From Alphaproteobacteria bacterium (GTDB lineage Bacteria; Pseudomonadota; Alphaproteobacteria; Caulobacterales; Aquidulcibacteraceae): a stretch of DNA of 64,000 bases. The notes under the pieces are model-generated. The model was not told the DNA's origin. It was given only the letters and a program-made list of their open reading frames with translations, and made no database searches. Positions 48,953 through 56,992 of this stretch are shown one piece after another (the first letter of the stretch is position 1; each line of letters begins with the position of its first letter). Location of the stretch: positions 1 through 64,000 of the forward strand of contig WGOB01000005.1 in NCBI GenBank assembly GCA_016124255.1, in the 5' to 3' direction. The translations under genes were made by a program, and so were the position numbers.

Positions 48953-49480
48953 TTAGCGCCGCCGCGCGGAAGACCATGGCCATTCTTCAGCCGCGCTCGC
49001 GAGCCCGGCGGCCACCGGATTCCGCTCGACATAGTCGATCGTTGCGGACAATTGAGCATCGTCGCGCATGAAGCGATCAAAGTATTCGCGTTGCCAAACC
49101 GCGCCGGTCCGGCCGGCGTCAACGTTGACCCGGTTCGCGGATACCGATTTCCAGCCGTGCACGACTTTGTGGAGCGGCCAGCCCTCGGCCTGCTCGATGA
49201 GCACGTGGACGTGATTTGGCATGACGCACCACGCGATTAGACGATAGCGAATGCTGTCGCCAAAGAGCAGGCAATCCTCGATAATTGCGGCATTTGAAGC
49301 TTGCAACAGCAGCCCTTCGCTTGCCGCGTCAAGCTGCAAATCCAACGCTTCGAGAGATAAACCGTGCGCACGCTTTGGCGCGGCGTCTTTGAGGCAGAAT
49401 ACGATATGCTGGTGCAGTCCCGGGCTATCGCAGTGGGGGAGGTACCCACGGGAACGCCAGCCTAGGTGGGGAGAAGGCAT
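48953..49480 (-). mobile_element. REP-associated tyrosine transposase (RAYT, TnpA-REP)
   Basis: 175 residues, apparently complete. HUH/Y1 family related to IS200/IS605 TnpA: the opening YLPHCDSPGLHQHIVFCLKD, the metal-binding His-x-His in VMPNHVHVLIEQ, FHDRFMRDD-like FDRFMRDDAQLSATIDYVERNP with the presumed catalytic Tyr, and a C-terminal WPWSS. RAYTs are domesticated single-copy transposases thought to spread REP hairpins by single-strand cutting and joining. The gene is bracketed by inverted REP hairpins at 48925-48947 and 49490-49512. Its insertion lies between the M48 gene and the transferase gene and splits neither. Confidence 0.88.
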
Positions 49481-49489
49481 CGCATTCCT

Positions 49490-49512
49490 CGCCGGCTGGA
49501 AGCCGGCGCTCC
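49490..49512. repeat. REP hairpin, right of the RAYT gene
   Basis: This is the inverse of the left REP: stem CGCCGGCT / AGCCGGCG with loop GGA, then CTCC, which reads GGAG on the minus strand. It lies one base from the stop codon of the aminoacyl-tRNA protein transferase. The two REPs differ only in one loop base when compared in the same orientation. Confidence 0.8.
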
Positions 49513-49513
49513 G

Positions 49514-50266
49514 CTAACCCGCTTCCCCCGTCTTCCGGAACGGCGTCCAATTGCCCGCGATCAGCAATTCAAGCGGCTGGAACTCGGCCTTGTAATCCAT
49601 CTTGTCGGACCCGCGCACCCAATAGCCGAGATACACATGCGGCAAGCCGACGGTGCGCGCCCGCATGATGTGATCGAGAATCGTGAACACGCCCAGGCTG
49701 CGCTTCGGATCGCGCGTGTCGAAAAACGAATAGACCAGCGAAACGCCGTCCTTCAGGACGTCCACCAGCGCCGCCGCCGCCAATTCGCCCTTGTCCGGCC
49801 CCGGCGCCGAATACCGGTATTCCACGATGTGCGTGCGCACCGCGGTCTCTTCCACCATCGCCGCATAATCGAGCAGAGACATATCCGCCATGCCGCCCTC
49901 GGCGTGGCGCGCCCCGAGGTAGCGCCGCAGCAGCCAGAATTGCTCTTCGGTGGCCTCCGCCGGCCGCAGCGCGCGCGTCAGGTCCTGGTTGCGCGTCAGC
50001 ACTTTTTTCCAACGCCGGTTCAACTCGAACTCGTCCACCCGCACCCGCGCCGAGACGCACGCGTCGCAGAGGTCGCATGCCGGGCGATAGGCGATGTTCT
50101 GCGAGCGGCGGAACCCGGCGTGGGTCAGCGCATCGTTGAGATTGACGGCGTCCATCGCTTCAAGCCCGGTGAACACCTTCCGCTCCCGCCGCCCCGGCAG
50201 ATACGGGCACGGCGCCGGCGCCGTAAGGTAAAACCTCAGGCTCCGTGAAGGGTAGGGGCGCGTCAC
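49514..50266 (-). CDS. bpt: Aminoacyl-tRNA protein transferase (Bpt/Ate type)
   Basis: 250 residues from a GTG at 50266, so that the protein opens VTRPYPSRSLRFYLTAPAPC as its relatives do (usual length 240-260). An ATG 42 codons upstream is in frame but adds unconserved sequence. It adds Leu or Arg to N-terminal acidic residues so that the protein is degraded through the N-end rule. Seen: CPYLPGRRERKVF, AYRPACDLCDACVSARVRV (the Cys cluster that may bind a metal or cofactor), DVLKDGVSLVYSFFDT and HVYLGYWVRGSDKMDYK. It stands alone between the RAYT unit and motB. Confidence 0.9.
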   Translation of the reverse strand: MTRPYPSRSLRFYLTAPAPCPYLPGRRERKVFTGLEAMDAVNLNDALTHAGFRRSQNIAYRPACDLCDACVSARVRVDEFELNRRWKKVLTRNQDLTRALRPAEATEEQFWLLRRYLGARHAEGGMADMSLLDYAAMVEETAVRTHIVEYRYSAPGPDKGELAAAALVDVLKDGVSLVYSFFDTRDPKRSLGVFTILDHIMRARTVGLPHVYLGYWVRGSDKMDYKAEFQPLELLIAGNWTPFRKTGEAG

Positions 50267-50396
50267 AGCGTCAAGGGCCTCGTTGTGAACCTTCCGCACG
50301 GATGGTTCGCGGGCCGGGCCGGTTTCGTCAAGGCCGTCCGCGATGAGGCGCGCGTTGCGCGTTCTGCGTCGTCGTTCCGACGTCACAACCAAATCC

Positions 50397-51305
50397 TCAT
50401 GGGCTCAGCTGATATCCGGGCGGCAGCGGCGGCGCCTCGCGCATCAGCGTGATCTCGATGCGGCGGTTGCCCGGGAGCGTCGGATCGTCGGGGAAGAGCG
50501 GCTCTGAATCCGCCTTGCCGGCGACCTGATAGACCCGTTCGCTGGAAATCCCGAGGCTCTCCAGCTGGCGCCGTGCGGCGTTGGCGCGGGCGGCCGAAAG
50601 CTCCCAATTGCTGCCGCCGGCGCCCGTCGGCGCCCCGTCCGTATGGCCGCTGATCATCAGCCGGTTGGGCAGCCGCGCAATGGCGCCCGAAATTGTCCGC
50701 AGCAACACCCGCGCCCGGTCGTTGAGCTGGGTTGAGCCGCGGTCGAACATCGAGCGGCCCTCCTGATCGATGATCTGGATGCGCAGGCCCTCGGGGGTCT
50801 GATCCATGATGATGTGGCGGGAGAGTTCAGCGACGTCGGGCAGATCCTGCATCGCTTGGCGGATGGCGGCCTCCGCGCGCGAGAATTGCGCGTTCTCCCG
50901 GATGGTGCGCGCGCGGTCGAGCGCGTCCTGCGCCGGCGATTGTTCTCCGGTGTTGGCGTCGGGGTTCTGCGCGTCGCGGTCATTGGTGGTGTAGTTGGGG
51001 TCGCTCGGCGGGCTCACCGGCGCGCTCATATTGTGCTTCACGCCCTCGTCGTCGAAAGCGGTGCCCTGAAGCAGGCCGCCCGATCCGCTGGACGTGCGAG
51101 AGACGCTCGCTGGCGCGAAGAATTCCGCGATGCCGCGCCGCTGGTCCGGGCTCGTCGTATTGATCAGCCACATCAGCAGGAAGAACGCCATCATGGCGGT
51201 TACGAAGTCGGCGTAGGCCACCTTCCAGGCGCCGCCATGGTGCCCGTGGCCGCCGCCCTTTTTCACCTTCTTGATGATGATGGGGGCTTTGTTGGCTGCC
51301 GCCAT
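50397..51305 (-). CDS. motB: Flagellar motor stator protein MotB
   Basis: 302 residues. A basic N-terminus (IIIKKVKKGGGHGHHGG) is followed by the single membrane helix WKVAYADFVTAMMAFFLLMW, which carries the proton-carrying Asp in AYADFV. Next comes a Gly/Ser/Asn linker with a plug-like region, and the C-terminal OmpA-like peptidoglycan-binding domain (about 170-295; MISGHTDGAPTG, SAARANAARRQLESLGI). MotB and MotA form the proton channel stator. No motA gene is adjacent here; in Caulobacter the two genes are also apart. Confidence 0.9.
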   Translation of the reverse strand: MAAANKAPIIIKKVKKGGGHGHHGGAWKVAYADFVTAMMAFFLLMWLINTTSPDQRRGIAEFFAPASVSRTSSGSGGLLQGTAFDDEGVKHNMSAPVSPPSDPNYTTNDRDAQNPDANTGEQSPAQDALDRARTIRENAQFSRAEAAIRQAMQDLPDVAELSRHIIMDQTPEGLRIQIIDQEGRSMFDRGSTQLNDRARVLLRTISGAIARLPNRLMISGHTDGAPTGAGGSNWELSAARANAARRQLESLGISSERVYQVAGKADSEPLFPDDPTLPGNRRIEITLMREAPPLPPGYQLSP

Positions 51306-51392
51306 GGCTCTAGGTCACTCCGATCCCCGCGCCATTCGGCGTCAAGCGCGTATGGTGAACGACGGGGCCTTAAGATCGGGTGTGCGAGCGGT

Positions 51393-51875
51393 ATGACGAG
51401 CGAGGACGAAGACCGGGCCTACCGGCGGGCGCTGGGCGGGTTCGCCACCGGGGTGGCGATCGTCACCGTCGCCGATGCGGCGGGCGGCTTCAGCGCCATC
51501 ACCATCAATTCCTTCGCTTCGGTGTCGCTGCGCCCGCGCCTGGTGCTGTGGAGCCTCGGCTGCGCCTCCGATCGCTATGAGGCCTTCGCCGCCGCGCCGG
51601 GCTTCGGGATCAACGTGCTCGCCGCCGCCCAGATCGATCTCGCCCGCCGGTTCTCCCAGCAGAACGTCGCGTCAGTTGAGCCCGACCTGGTCGAGACCTG
51701 GAATGCGGCGCCGGTCCTGCGCGCCGGGCTCGCGCGGCTTGGCTGCAGCATCCACGAGCGGCGCGTCGTCGGCGACCATCTGATGCTCATCGGCGCCGTC
51801 GAGAGGTTCAGCGCCGAACCGGGCGCGGGCCTTCTGTATTTTCGCGGCGCGTACGGTCAGGCGGCTGAGTCATGA
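51393..51875 (+). CDS. Flavin reductase-like domain protein
   Basis: 160 residues from the ATG at 51393 (MTSEDEDRAYRRALGGFATG). The flavin reductase-like split barrel is recognised by ALGGFATGVAIVTVADAAGG, FSAITINSFASVSLRPRLVL and FGINVLAAAQIDLARRFSQ. Relatives bind FMN and act as NAD(P)H-dependent flavin reductases, often supplying two-component oxygenases. No such oxygenase is next to it. Its stop overlaps the start of the dehydrogenase gene (ATGA), suggesting a two-gene unit. Confidence 0.88.
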   Translation: MTSEDEDRAYRRALGGFATGVAIVTVADAAGGFSAITINSFASVSLRPRLVLWSLGCASDRYEAFAAAPGFGINVLAAAQIDLARRFSQQNVASVEPDLVETWNAAPVLRAGLARLGCSIHERRVVGDHLMLIGAVERFSAEPGAGLLYFRGAYGQAAES

Positions 51876-52735
51876 GCAGGATCGTCTTCATCGGGCTTGG
51901 CGTTATGGGCGCGCCCATGGCCCGCCATCTGAGCGCCGCGGGACACGACGTGACCGTGTTCAATCGCTCGCCCGCGAAGGCGGCGGCCTGGGTCGCCCGG
52001 CACGGAGGCAAAACAGCCGGGGACGCAGCGCAGGCCGCAGCCGGCGCCGACGCCGTCATCACCTGCGTCGGCAATGACGCCGATGTCCGCGGCGTGTTCG
52101 ATGCGGCGCTTCCGCATCTGGCGCCCGGTGCGCTCTTCATTGATCACACCACCGCCTCCGCGCATCTGGCCCGCGCGCTTTACGCCGAGGGAGAAGGAAA
52201 AGGCGTCGGCGTGCTCGATGCGCCTGTGTCCGGCGGTCAGGCCGGGGCGGAAGCGGGCAGGCTCACCATCATGCTCGGCGGCGCCGCTGGAGACGTCGCC
52301 AAGGCCGAGCCGCTGCTCAAAGCCTATGGCGGCGCGATCACGCATATTGGTCCCGCCGGCAGCGGCCAACTCGCCAAGATGGTCAATCAGATTTGCATCG
52401 CCGGCGTGCTTCAGGGGCTGGCGGAGGGGCTTCACTTCGCCGGCGCCGCCGGGCTCGATGTTGAGAAAGTCATCGGCGCGATCTCGAAGGGCGCGGCGCA
52501 ATCCTGGCAGATGGAGAACCGCTGGCGCACGATGCGCGACGGCGAGTTCGATTTTGGCTTCGCCGTTGATTGGATGCGCAAGGATCTGGGCCTGGTGCTC
52601 GCGGAGGCGCGCGCCAACGGCGCCTCCACCCCGGTCGCGGCGCTCGTCGATCAATTCTACGCCGAGGTGCAGGCGATGGGCGGCGCCCGCTGGGACACCT
52701 CCAGCCTGATCGCGCGCTTGGAGCGCCCGCGTTAG
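51872..52735 (+). CDS. NAD-binding beta-hydroxyacid dehydrogenase (HIBADH family)
   Basis: 287 residues. The N-terminal Rossmann domain has IVFIGLGVMGAPMARHLSAAG. The substrate signature DAPVSGGQAGAEAGRLTIMLGG and the catalytic Lys helix GQLAKMVNQICIAGVLQGLA follow, and the C-terminal helical domain is complete. This is the 3-hydroxyisobutyrate dehydrogenase / tartronate semialdehyde reductase group; the specific substrate cannot be read. It overlaps the flavin reductase gene by four bases. No valine-degradation gene is nearby, so the name mmsB is not used. Confidence 0.88.
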   Translation: MSRIVFIGLGVMGAPMARHLSAAGHDVTVFNRSPAKAAAWVARHGGKTAGDAAQAAAGADAVITCVGNDADVRGVFDAALPHLAPGALFIDHTTASAHLARALYAEGEGKGVGVLDAPVSGGQAGAEAGRLTIMLGGAAGDVAKAEPLLKAYGGAITHIGPAGSGQLAKMVNQICIAGVLQGLAEGLHFAGAAGLDVEKVIGAISKGAAQSWQMENRWRTMRDGEFDFGFAVDWMRKDLGLVLAEARANGASTPVAALVDQFYAEVQAMGGARWDTSSLIARLERPR

Positions 52736-52798
52736 CAGCTCTCAATCATGCGTTAAGGCAGGCGCACTACTTTGGTCGCTGTGGGTCGGAGCGCGCGT

Positions 52799-53623
52799 AT
52801 GGACGTCCGCCAGCAACATGTTCTGCTGATCGAGCCGAATAAATACGAAGGCCAAATCCTGACGGATCTCCTGCGGTTCGCCGGCGTCCAGGAAATCCGT
52901 ACCGAGACGAACGCCGTGACCGGCCTTGAAGCCGTCGCCGGCGGCGCGTTTACGCTCATCCTCATGGAGCTCGATTGCGAGGGCGTCGAGGGCGTCGCCT
53001 TCACCCGCCGGCTGCGCCGCATGCAGCAAAGCCCTTCGCGCAAGGCGACAGTGGTCCTCTTGACCAAGCGTCTCTCGCGCCCCGTGGCGGAAGCGTGCCG
53101 CATCGCCGGCGCCAACGCCGCAATCGCAAAGCCTGTCTCGGGCGCAACTCTGGTCAGCACGCTCAACAAGGTGTTCGCCAACCCGCGTCCCTTCGTGGAG
53201 GACGCCAATTATGTCGGCCCATGCCGACGCGCCGGCATCGTGACGGCCGTCGCGCAGCGCCGGCGCAGGAGCGACGTTGAAATCGCACGCCCCGGCGCCG
53301 ACGTGCGCGAATTGATCGCGCGCGCCTTGACGGGCGTCGACGATCTGGTGTCGGGCCGCCAGGCGCGCGCCGGCGCCTGCGAAGACCTTCTCGACGAAAT
53401 CCGCGAGCGCGCCGCGCAGGCTGAAGACGGCCCGCTGATGCGCGTCAGCGCCGCCCTCGCCAACCATCTCGACGCCCGTGAAAGCCCGATCGGGCGCGCC
53501 GCCATCGGCGCCTGCGTCGACGGCCTGGGCGCGCTCGCGTCGGCCGGAGGCGATCCCGAACGCGCCGAGATCGCCGAGCGCGTCTGCGACTCCATCGCCC
53601 GCGCCACGCGGGCCGCCGCCTGA
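52799..53623 (+). CDS. Degenerate response-regulator receiver protein
   Basis: 274 residues from the ATG at 52799. Residues 7-125 have the receiver pattern: HVLLIEPNKYEGQ, LILMELDCEG, VVLLTKR and AAIAKPV. The phosphoacceptor position is Glu57 instead of Asp, the N-terminal acidic pair is Glu12-Pro13, while Thr89 and Lys111 are kept. So this is probably a pseudo-receiver locked in one state. The last 130 residues are helical, without an HTH or enzymatic motif (DVRELIARALTGVDDLVSGR, ERAEIAERVCDSI). It is single and meets hemB tail to tail. Confidence 0.72.
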   Translation: MDVRQQHVLLIEPNKYEGQILTDLLRFAGVQEIRTETNAVTGLEAVAGGAFTLILMELDCEGVEGVAFTRRLRRMQQSPSRKATVVLLTKRLSRPVAEACRIAGANAAIAKPVSGATLVSTLNKVFANPRPFVEDANYVGPCRRAGIVTAVAQRRRRSDVEIARPGADVRELIARALTGVDDLVSGRQARAGACEDLLDEIRERAAQAEDGPLMRVSAALANHLDARESPIGRAAIGACVDGLGALASAGGDPERAEIAERVCDSIARATRAAA

Positions 53624-53644
53624 GCGAGAGAAAGTGCGGCCAAG

Positions 53645-53695
53645 CAAAAAATCCAGAGCCTGCGGCCTGAGTCAATCAGGTCGCAAGAGGCTCTG
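53645..53695 (-). terminator. Intrinsic terminator of hemB
   Basis: Read on the minus strand, directly after the hemB stop, a hairpin with an 8-base outer stem (CAGAGCCT / AGGCTCTG) and an inner CCTGA / TCAGG stem is followed by ATTTTTTG. That is the standard rho-independent layout. On the plus strand the same hairpin could slow readthrough from the receiver gene but has no T run. Confidence 0.8.
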
Positions 53696-53697
53696 AA

Positions 53698-54702
53698 TCA
53701 CGGCGCGAGCAGCGCCGCCGCCTGCGGCGCGAAATAAGTGATCACCCCGTCGCACCCCGCGCGCTTGAACGCCGTCAGCGTCTCCAGGATCGCACGCTCC
53801 TCGTCGATCCAGCCGTTCGCGGCGGCGGCCTTGATCATCGCGTATTCGCCGCTGACCTGGAACGCATACGTAGGCAGCGCAAACGTCTCCTTCACCCGGC
53901 GCACGATGTCGAGATAGGCGAGGCCGGGCTTCACCATCAGCATGTCGGCGCCTTCCGCAACGTCGAGCGCGCATTCCCGCAACGCTTCGTCGGTGTTGGC
54001 GGAATCCATCTGATACGTCTTCTTGTCGCCCTGCAGCGCCTTGGCTGAGCCGATCGCGTCGCGATAGGGCCCGTAGAACGCCGACGCGTATTTCGCCGCA
54101 TAGCTCATGATCAGAACATCATGCTTGCCCGCCGCCTCAAGCGCGTTGCGGATCGCGCCGATGCGGCCGTCCATCATGTCGGACGGCGCCACGATGTCGG
54201 CGCCGGCGTCGGCGAGCACGAGCGCCTGGTCGACAAGCCGTGCGACGCTTTCGTCGTTCACGATCACGCCTTCGCGCAGCACGCCGTCATGGCCATGATC
54301 CGTAAACGGATCAAGCGCCACGTCCACCATCAGCCCGACGCCGGGCGCCGCCGCCTTCATCGCGCTGACGGCCTGGGGCACAAGCCCGCGCGGGTTCGTC
54401 GCCTCGCGGCCGTCATTGTCCTTCTTGGCCGCGTCGATGTGGGGAAAGATCGCGAGCGCGGGGATGCCGAGGCGCTGCGCCGTTTCCGCCGCTTTCGCGG
54501 CTTCCTCCACGTTCAGCCGCGACACCCCTGGCATCGACGGCACCGGCACGCGCGGCGCCGCGCCGTCATGGACGACAAGCGCCCAGATCAGATCTGCAGC
54601 GCAAAGCGTGTGCTCGCGCACCAGCCGCCGCGTCCACTCGGCTTGGCGCAAGCGGCGCGGGCGCGCCGTAGGAAATCGCGCGGGATAGTTGATATGCGTC
54701 AT
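53698..54702 (-). CDS. hemB: Delta-aminolevulinic acid dehydratase (porphobilinogen synthase)
   Basis: 334 residues from the ATG at 54702 ([11 protein letters not shown]). It joins two 5-aminolevulinate to porphobilinogen. Seen: active-site Lys pair in [17 protein letters not shown] and [13 protein letters not shown], and the metal-region sequence [16 protein letters not shown]. The Cys-rich zinc site of yeast and animal enzymes is absent, so this is the magnesium/non-zinc type usual in alphaproteobacteria. It is divergent from hemA with 121 bases between, bringing the first two tetrapyrrole steps together. Confidence 0.95.
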   Translation of the reverse strand: MTHINYPARFPTARPRRLRQAEWTRRLVREHTLCAADLIWALVVHDGAAPRVPVPSMPGVSRLNVEEAAKAAETAQRLGIPALAIFPHIDAAKKDNDGREATNPRGLVPQAVSAMKAAAPGVGLMVDVALDPFTDHGHDGVLREGVIVNDESVARLVDQALVLADAGADIVAPSDMMDGRIGAIRNALEAAGKHDVLIMSYAAKYASAFYGPYRDAIGSAKALQGDKKTYQMDSANTDEALRECALDVAEGADMLMVKPGLAYLDIVRRVKETFALPTYAFQVSGEYAMIKAAAANGWIDEERAILETLTAFKRAGCDGVITYFAPQAAALLAP

Positions 54703-54792
54703 GTTCGTCGCGTGCGCCTCTTCCCATAGACAGCGGGAAACCACTTATACACTGTGCCTCTGCTCAGATCGCGCATTGTGCGTTGAGGATAT

Positions 54793-54807
54793 TGAGAATT
54801 ATTCGCA
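54793..54807. promoter_or_regulatory. Fur-like 7-1-7 iron box upstream of hemA
   Basis: TGAGAAT-T-ATTCGCA differs at one position from the palindrome TGAGAAT-N-ATTCTCA, a form of the Fur family 7-1-7 site. It lies 17 to 31 bases before the hemA ATG and overlaps a weak -10 (TTATTC at 54799-54804, with TTGTGC 17 bases upstream). Iron-linked control of haem synthesis is well known, but the binding protein here is an inference. Confidence 0.45.
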
Positions 54808-54823
54808 GGAAGGCGACGCCGTC

Positions 54824-56047
54824 ATGAGGTCCGAGGACCAGCAGGTGTTCGAGAGCGCCGTCGCCGAGATCAAGGGCGAGGGACGCTACCGCGTGTTCGC
54901 CGACATCCTGCGTCAGCGCGGCCGCTTCCCGCACGCGCGCCTGCGCCTCGAGAACGGCGGCTATCGCGATATCGTCGTGTGGTGCTCCAACGATTATCTT
55001 GGGCAGGGGCAGAACGAGGAGGTGCTGGCCGCCGCGCACGCCGCGATCGACGCCGTCGGCGCCGGTGCCGGCGGCACCCGCAACATCTCCGGCACCACCA
55101 GCTACCACGTCGATCTGGAGCGCGAGCTTGCAGCCCTCCACGGTAAGGAAGCAGCGCTCCTCTTCACCTCCGGCTACGTCTCCAACGACGCCACGCTCTC
55201 CACCATCGCCAAGCTCTTCCCCGATCTCTGGATCTTCTCCGACGCGCAGAACCACGCCTCGATGATCGAAGGCATCAAGCGCGCGAAGTGCCAGAAGCGG
55301 ATCTTCCGCCACAACGATCTCCAGCACCTTGAAGCGATGCTGAACGAGGCCCCCGCGGGCGCCGCCAAGCTGATCGCGTTCGAGAGCGTCTATTCGATGG
55401 ATGGCGACACCGCGCCGATCGAGGCGATCTGCGATATCGCCCGCCAGTACGGCGCCATGACCTACCTCGATGAAGTCCACGGCGTGGGCCTTTATGGCGA
55501 GAAGGGCGGCGGCGTCGCCGAGCGCGACGGCGTGATGGACCGCGTCGACTTCATCGAAGGCACGCTCGCCAAGGCCTTCGGCGCGATGGGCGGCTACGTG
55601 ACCGGGCCCGCGGCGGCGATCGACGCAATCCGCTCCATGGCGCCGGGCTTCATCTTCACCACCTCGCTCGCGCCCTCGATCGCGGCGGCGGCGCTGGAAA
55701 GCGTGCGGATCGTGCGCGCCTGCCCGCACATGCGTGACCGCTTGGCCGAGCGCGCGGGACGGCTCAAGGAGAAGCTCAAGGATGCGGGGTTGCCGGTAAT
55801 GGCGTCCTCCACCACCCACATCGTGCCGGTCGAGGTCGGCGACGCGGCGCTCTGCAAGCAGCTCTCCGATGCGCTCCTCTACGATCACGGCATCTATGTG
55901 CAGCCGATCAATTACCCCACGGTGCCGCGCGGCACCGAACGCCTTCGCATCACGCCCTCGCCCTTCCACGACGACGCGCTCATGGATGCGCTGGTGACCG
56001 CCCTGCAGGCGGTGTGGGCGCAATTCAAGATGCAACGCGTGGCCTAG
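54824..56047 (+). CDS. hemA: 5-aminolevulinate synthase
   Basis: 407 residues from the ATG at 54824, with AGGAAGG 11 bases upstream. It condenses glycine and succinyl-CoA with PLP (the Shemin pathway of alphaproteobacteria). Seen: [19 protein letters not shown] at the N-terminus, [16 protein letters not shown], the PLP-contacting [11 protein letters not shown] and the Schiff-base Lys in [15 protein letters not shown], then [19 protein letters not shown]. It is divergent from hemB and is followed without a gap by a small gene and then mucR on the other strand. Confidence 0.96.
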   Translation: MRSEDQQVFESAVAEIKGEGRYRVFADILRQRGRFPHARLRLENGGYRDIVVWCSNDYLGQGQNEEVLAAAHAAIDAVGAGAGGTRNISGTTSYHVDLERELAALHGKEAALLFTSGYVSNDATLSTIAKLFPDLWIFSDAQNHASMIEGIKRAKCQKRIFRHNDLQHLEAMLNEAPAGAAKLIAFESVYSMDGDTAPIEAICDIARQYGAMTYLDEVHGVGLYGEKGGGVAERDGVMDRVDFIEGTLAKAFGAMGGYVTGPAAAIDAIRSMAPGFIFTTSLAPSIAAAALESVRIVRACPHMRDRLAERAGRLKEKLKDAGLPVMASSTTHIVPVEVGDAALCKQLSDALLYDHGIYVQPINYPTVPRGTERLRITPSPFHDDALMDALVTALQAVWAQFKMQRVA

Positions 56048-56263
56048 ATGGCGGGCGAGCGCGAGATCTTCTTCGAGATCGCGCGCTTGGGAGACGTCAT
56101 GCGCGTCTCCGCCATCGATGGCGAGACCGGTCTGGAGGCGACCGCCATCGGTCCCGCCAACGCCCTGCAAAGCGACCTGGAGCGCATCGCGCTGGGCAAA
56201 CTCGAGCGAAAACTGGCCTCGCCCCAGAATGGGTCGCCGCCCCGTCCCGGGCGGGTTGTGTAA
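56048..56263 (+). CDS. Small conserved protein (DUF6898-like), unknown
   Basis: 71 residues. It begins with the ATG immediately after the hemA stop, so the two are probably co-translated. The core REIFFEIARLGDVMRVSAIDGETGLE, then VIGPANALQSDLERIA-like residues, looks like the small DUF6898-type proteins of Caulobacterales; I am moderately sure of that name. A beta-rich first half is followed by an amphipathic helix and a disordered Pro/Gly tail. The function is not known. Placement behind hemA might hint at a link to tetrapyrrole supply, but this is only context. Confidence 0.65.
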   Translation: MAGEREIFFEIARLGDVMRVSAIDGETGLEATAIGPANALQSDLERIALGKLERKLASPQNGSPPRPGRVV

Positions 56264-56279
56264 GGCTGGGCCCGGCGAT

Positions 56280-56711
56280 CTAGTCCCGGCGCCGCACGCC
56301 CCGGCCGAGGCCGATGCGCTTGGCGAACTCGCTCCGGCGCTTGGCGTAGGCGGGCGCAACCATCGGATAGTCCGCCGGCAGCCCCCAACGCTTGCGGTAA
56401 TCTTCCGGCGACATGTCGTAGGTCGACCGCAGGTAGCGCTTCAACATCTTGAGCTTCTTGCCGTCCTCAAGACAAATAATGAAGTCGTTCTGAATAGACT
56501 TGTTGATCGGCACCGCAGGTTTCGGCCGCTCTACGCCGCGTTCTTCTTCGCCTTTGGACAGACCATCCAAAGTCGCATGAATGGAACGGATCAGGTCGGG
56601 AAGCTGTTCGGTCGGCACCGTATTATTCGCTACGAAAGACGCCACGATTTCCGCGGTCATTCGTAGTGTTTCGTCCCCGCTCGCAAGATCACCGTCACTA
56701 TCGTCACGCAT
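56280..56711 (-). CDS. mucR: MucR/Ros family transcriptional regulator with altered zinc ligands
   Basis: 143 residues from the ATG at 56711, which has AAGG at good spacing and sits about 37 bases after the predicted transcription start; an ATG at 56741 is possible but almost leaderless. Family signs: LRMTAEIVASFVANN near the N-terminus and NDFIICLEDGKKLKMLK, followed by DMSPEDYRKRWGLPADYPM. Of the four zinc ligands of Ros only Cys80 remains; the other three positions hold Asp83, Tyr93 and Tyr98. MucR proteins bind AT-rich promoters and act as global repressors, including of cell-cycle and surface genes. Confidence 0.88.
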   Translation of the reverse strand: MRDDSDGDLASGDETLRMTAEIVASFVANNTVPTEQLPDLIRSIHATLDGLSKGEEERGVERPKPAVPINKSIQNDFIICLEDGKKLKMLKRYLRSTYDMSPEDYRKRWGLPADYPMVAPAYAKRRSEFAKRIGLGRGVRRRD

Positions 56712-56754
56712 CTGCCCGCCTTTACGCCCAAAGTCGTCCATAAGCCCCAGGCTG

Positions 56755-56784
56755 GATATACAGCGCGCTTCGAAGAATTGGCAA
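56755..56784 (-). promoter_or_regulatory. Candidate mucR promoter
   Basis: On the minus strand TTGCCA (56784 to 56779) and TATATC (56760 to 56755) are spaced by 18 bases, a good sigma-70-type pair. Transcription would start near 56748 and give a leader of about 37 bases to the ATG at 56711. The rest of the 281-base mucR-glyA gap is moderately AT-rich near mucR and GC-rich near glyA; I see no riboswitch or RNA gene in it. Confidence 0.5.
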
Positions 56785-56992
56785 GTAAAGAGCGCAGAAC
56801 AAGTCTTGATTGGGGCAACGTGCGTCCAAGTCTTGCGTGAGCGGGTTTCCCCTGTCGCGTGCAATCTTTTCAGGTTGCAACTGCGCGCCCGTTCGCCTCT
56901 TTGGCGCGCATCTTCAGCGCGCCGCGCAATCGCATTTGCGGGCGAAGTCGCTTATGTGGAGCGCCACAGCCCACGCCGACTCGCGAGCCCCC

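Noticed and set aside
49514-50392. The longer 292-residue form of the tRNA protein transferase starting at 50392
   Set aside because: The extra 42 residues are Arg-rich and not seen in the family, whose members begin close to the RPYPSRSLRFYL segment.
56712-56992. A riboswitch or small RNA in the mucR-glyA gap
   Set aside because: I looked for glycine, SAM and other alphaproteobacterial riboswitch cores and saw none; only a candidate mucR promoter stands out.
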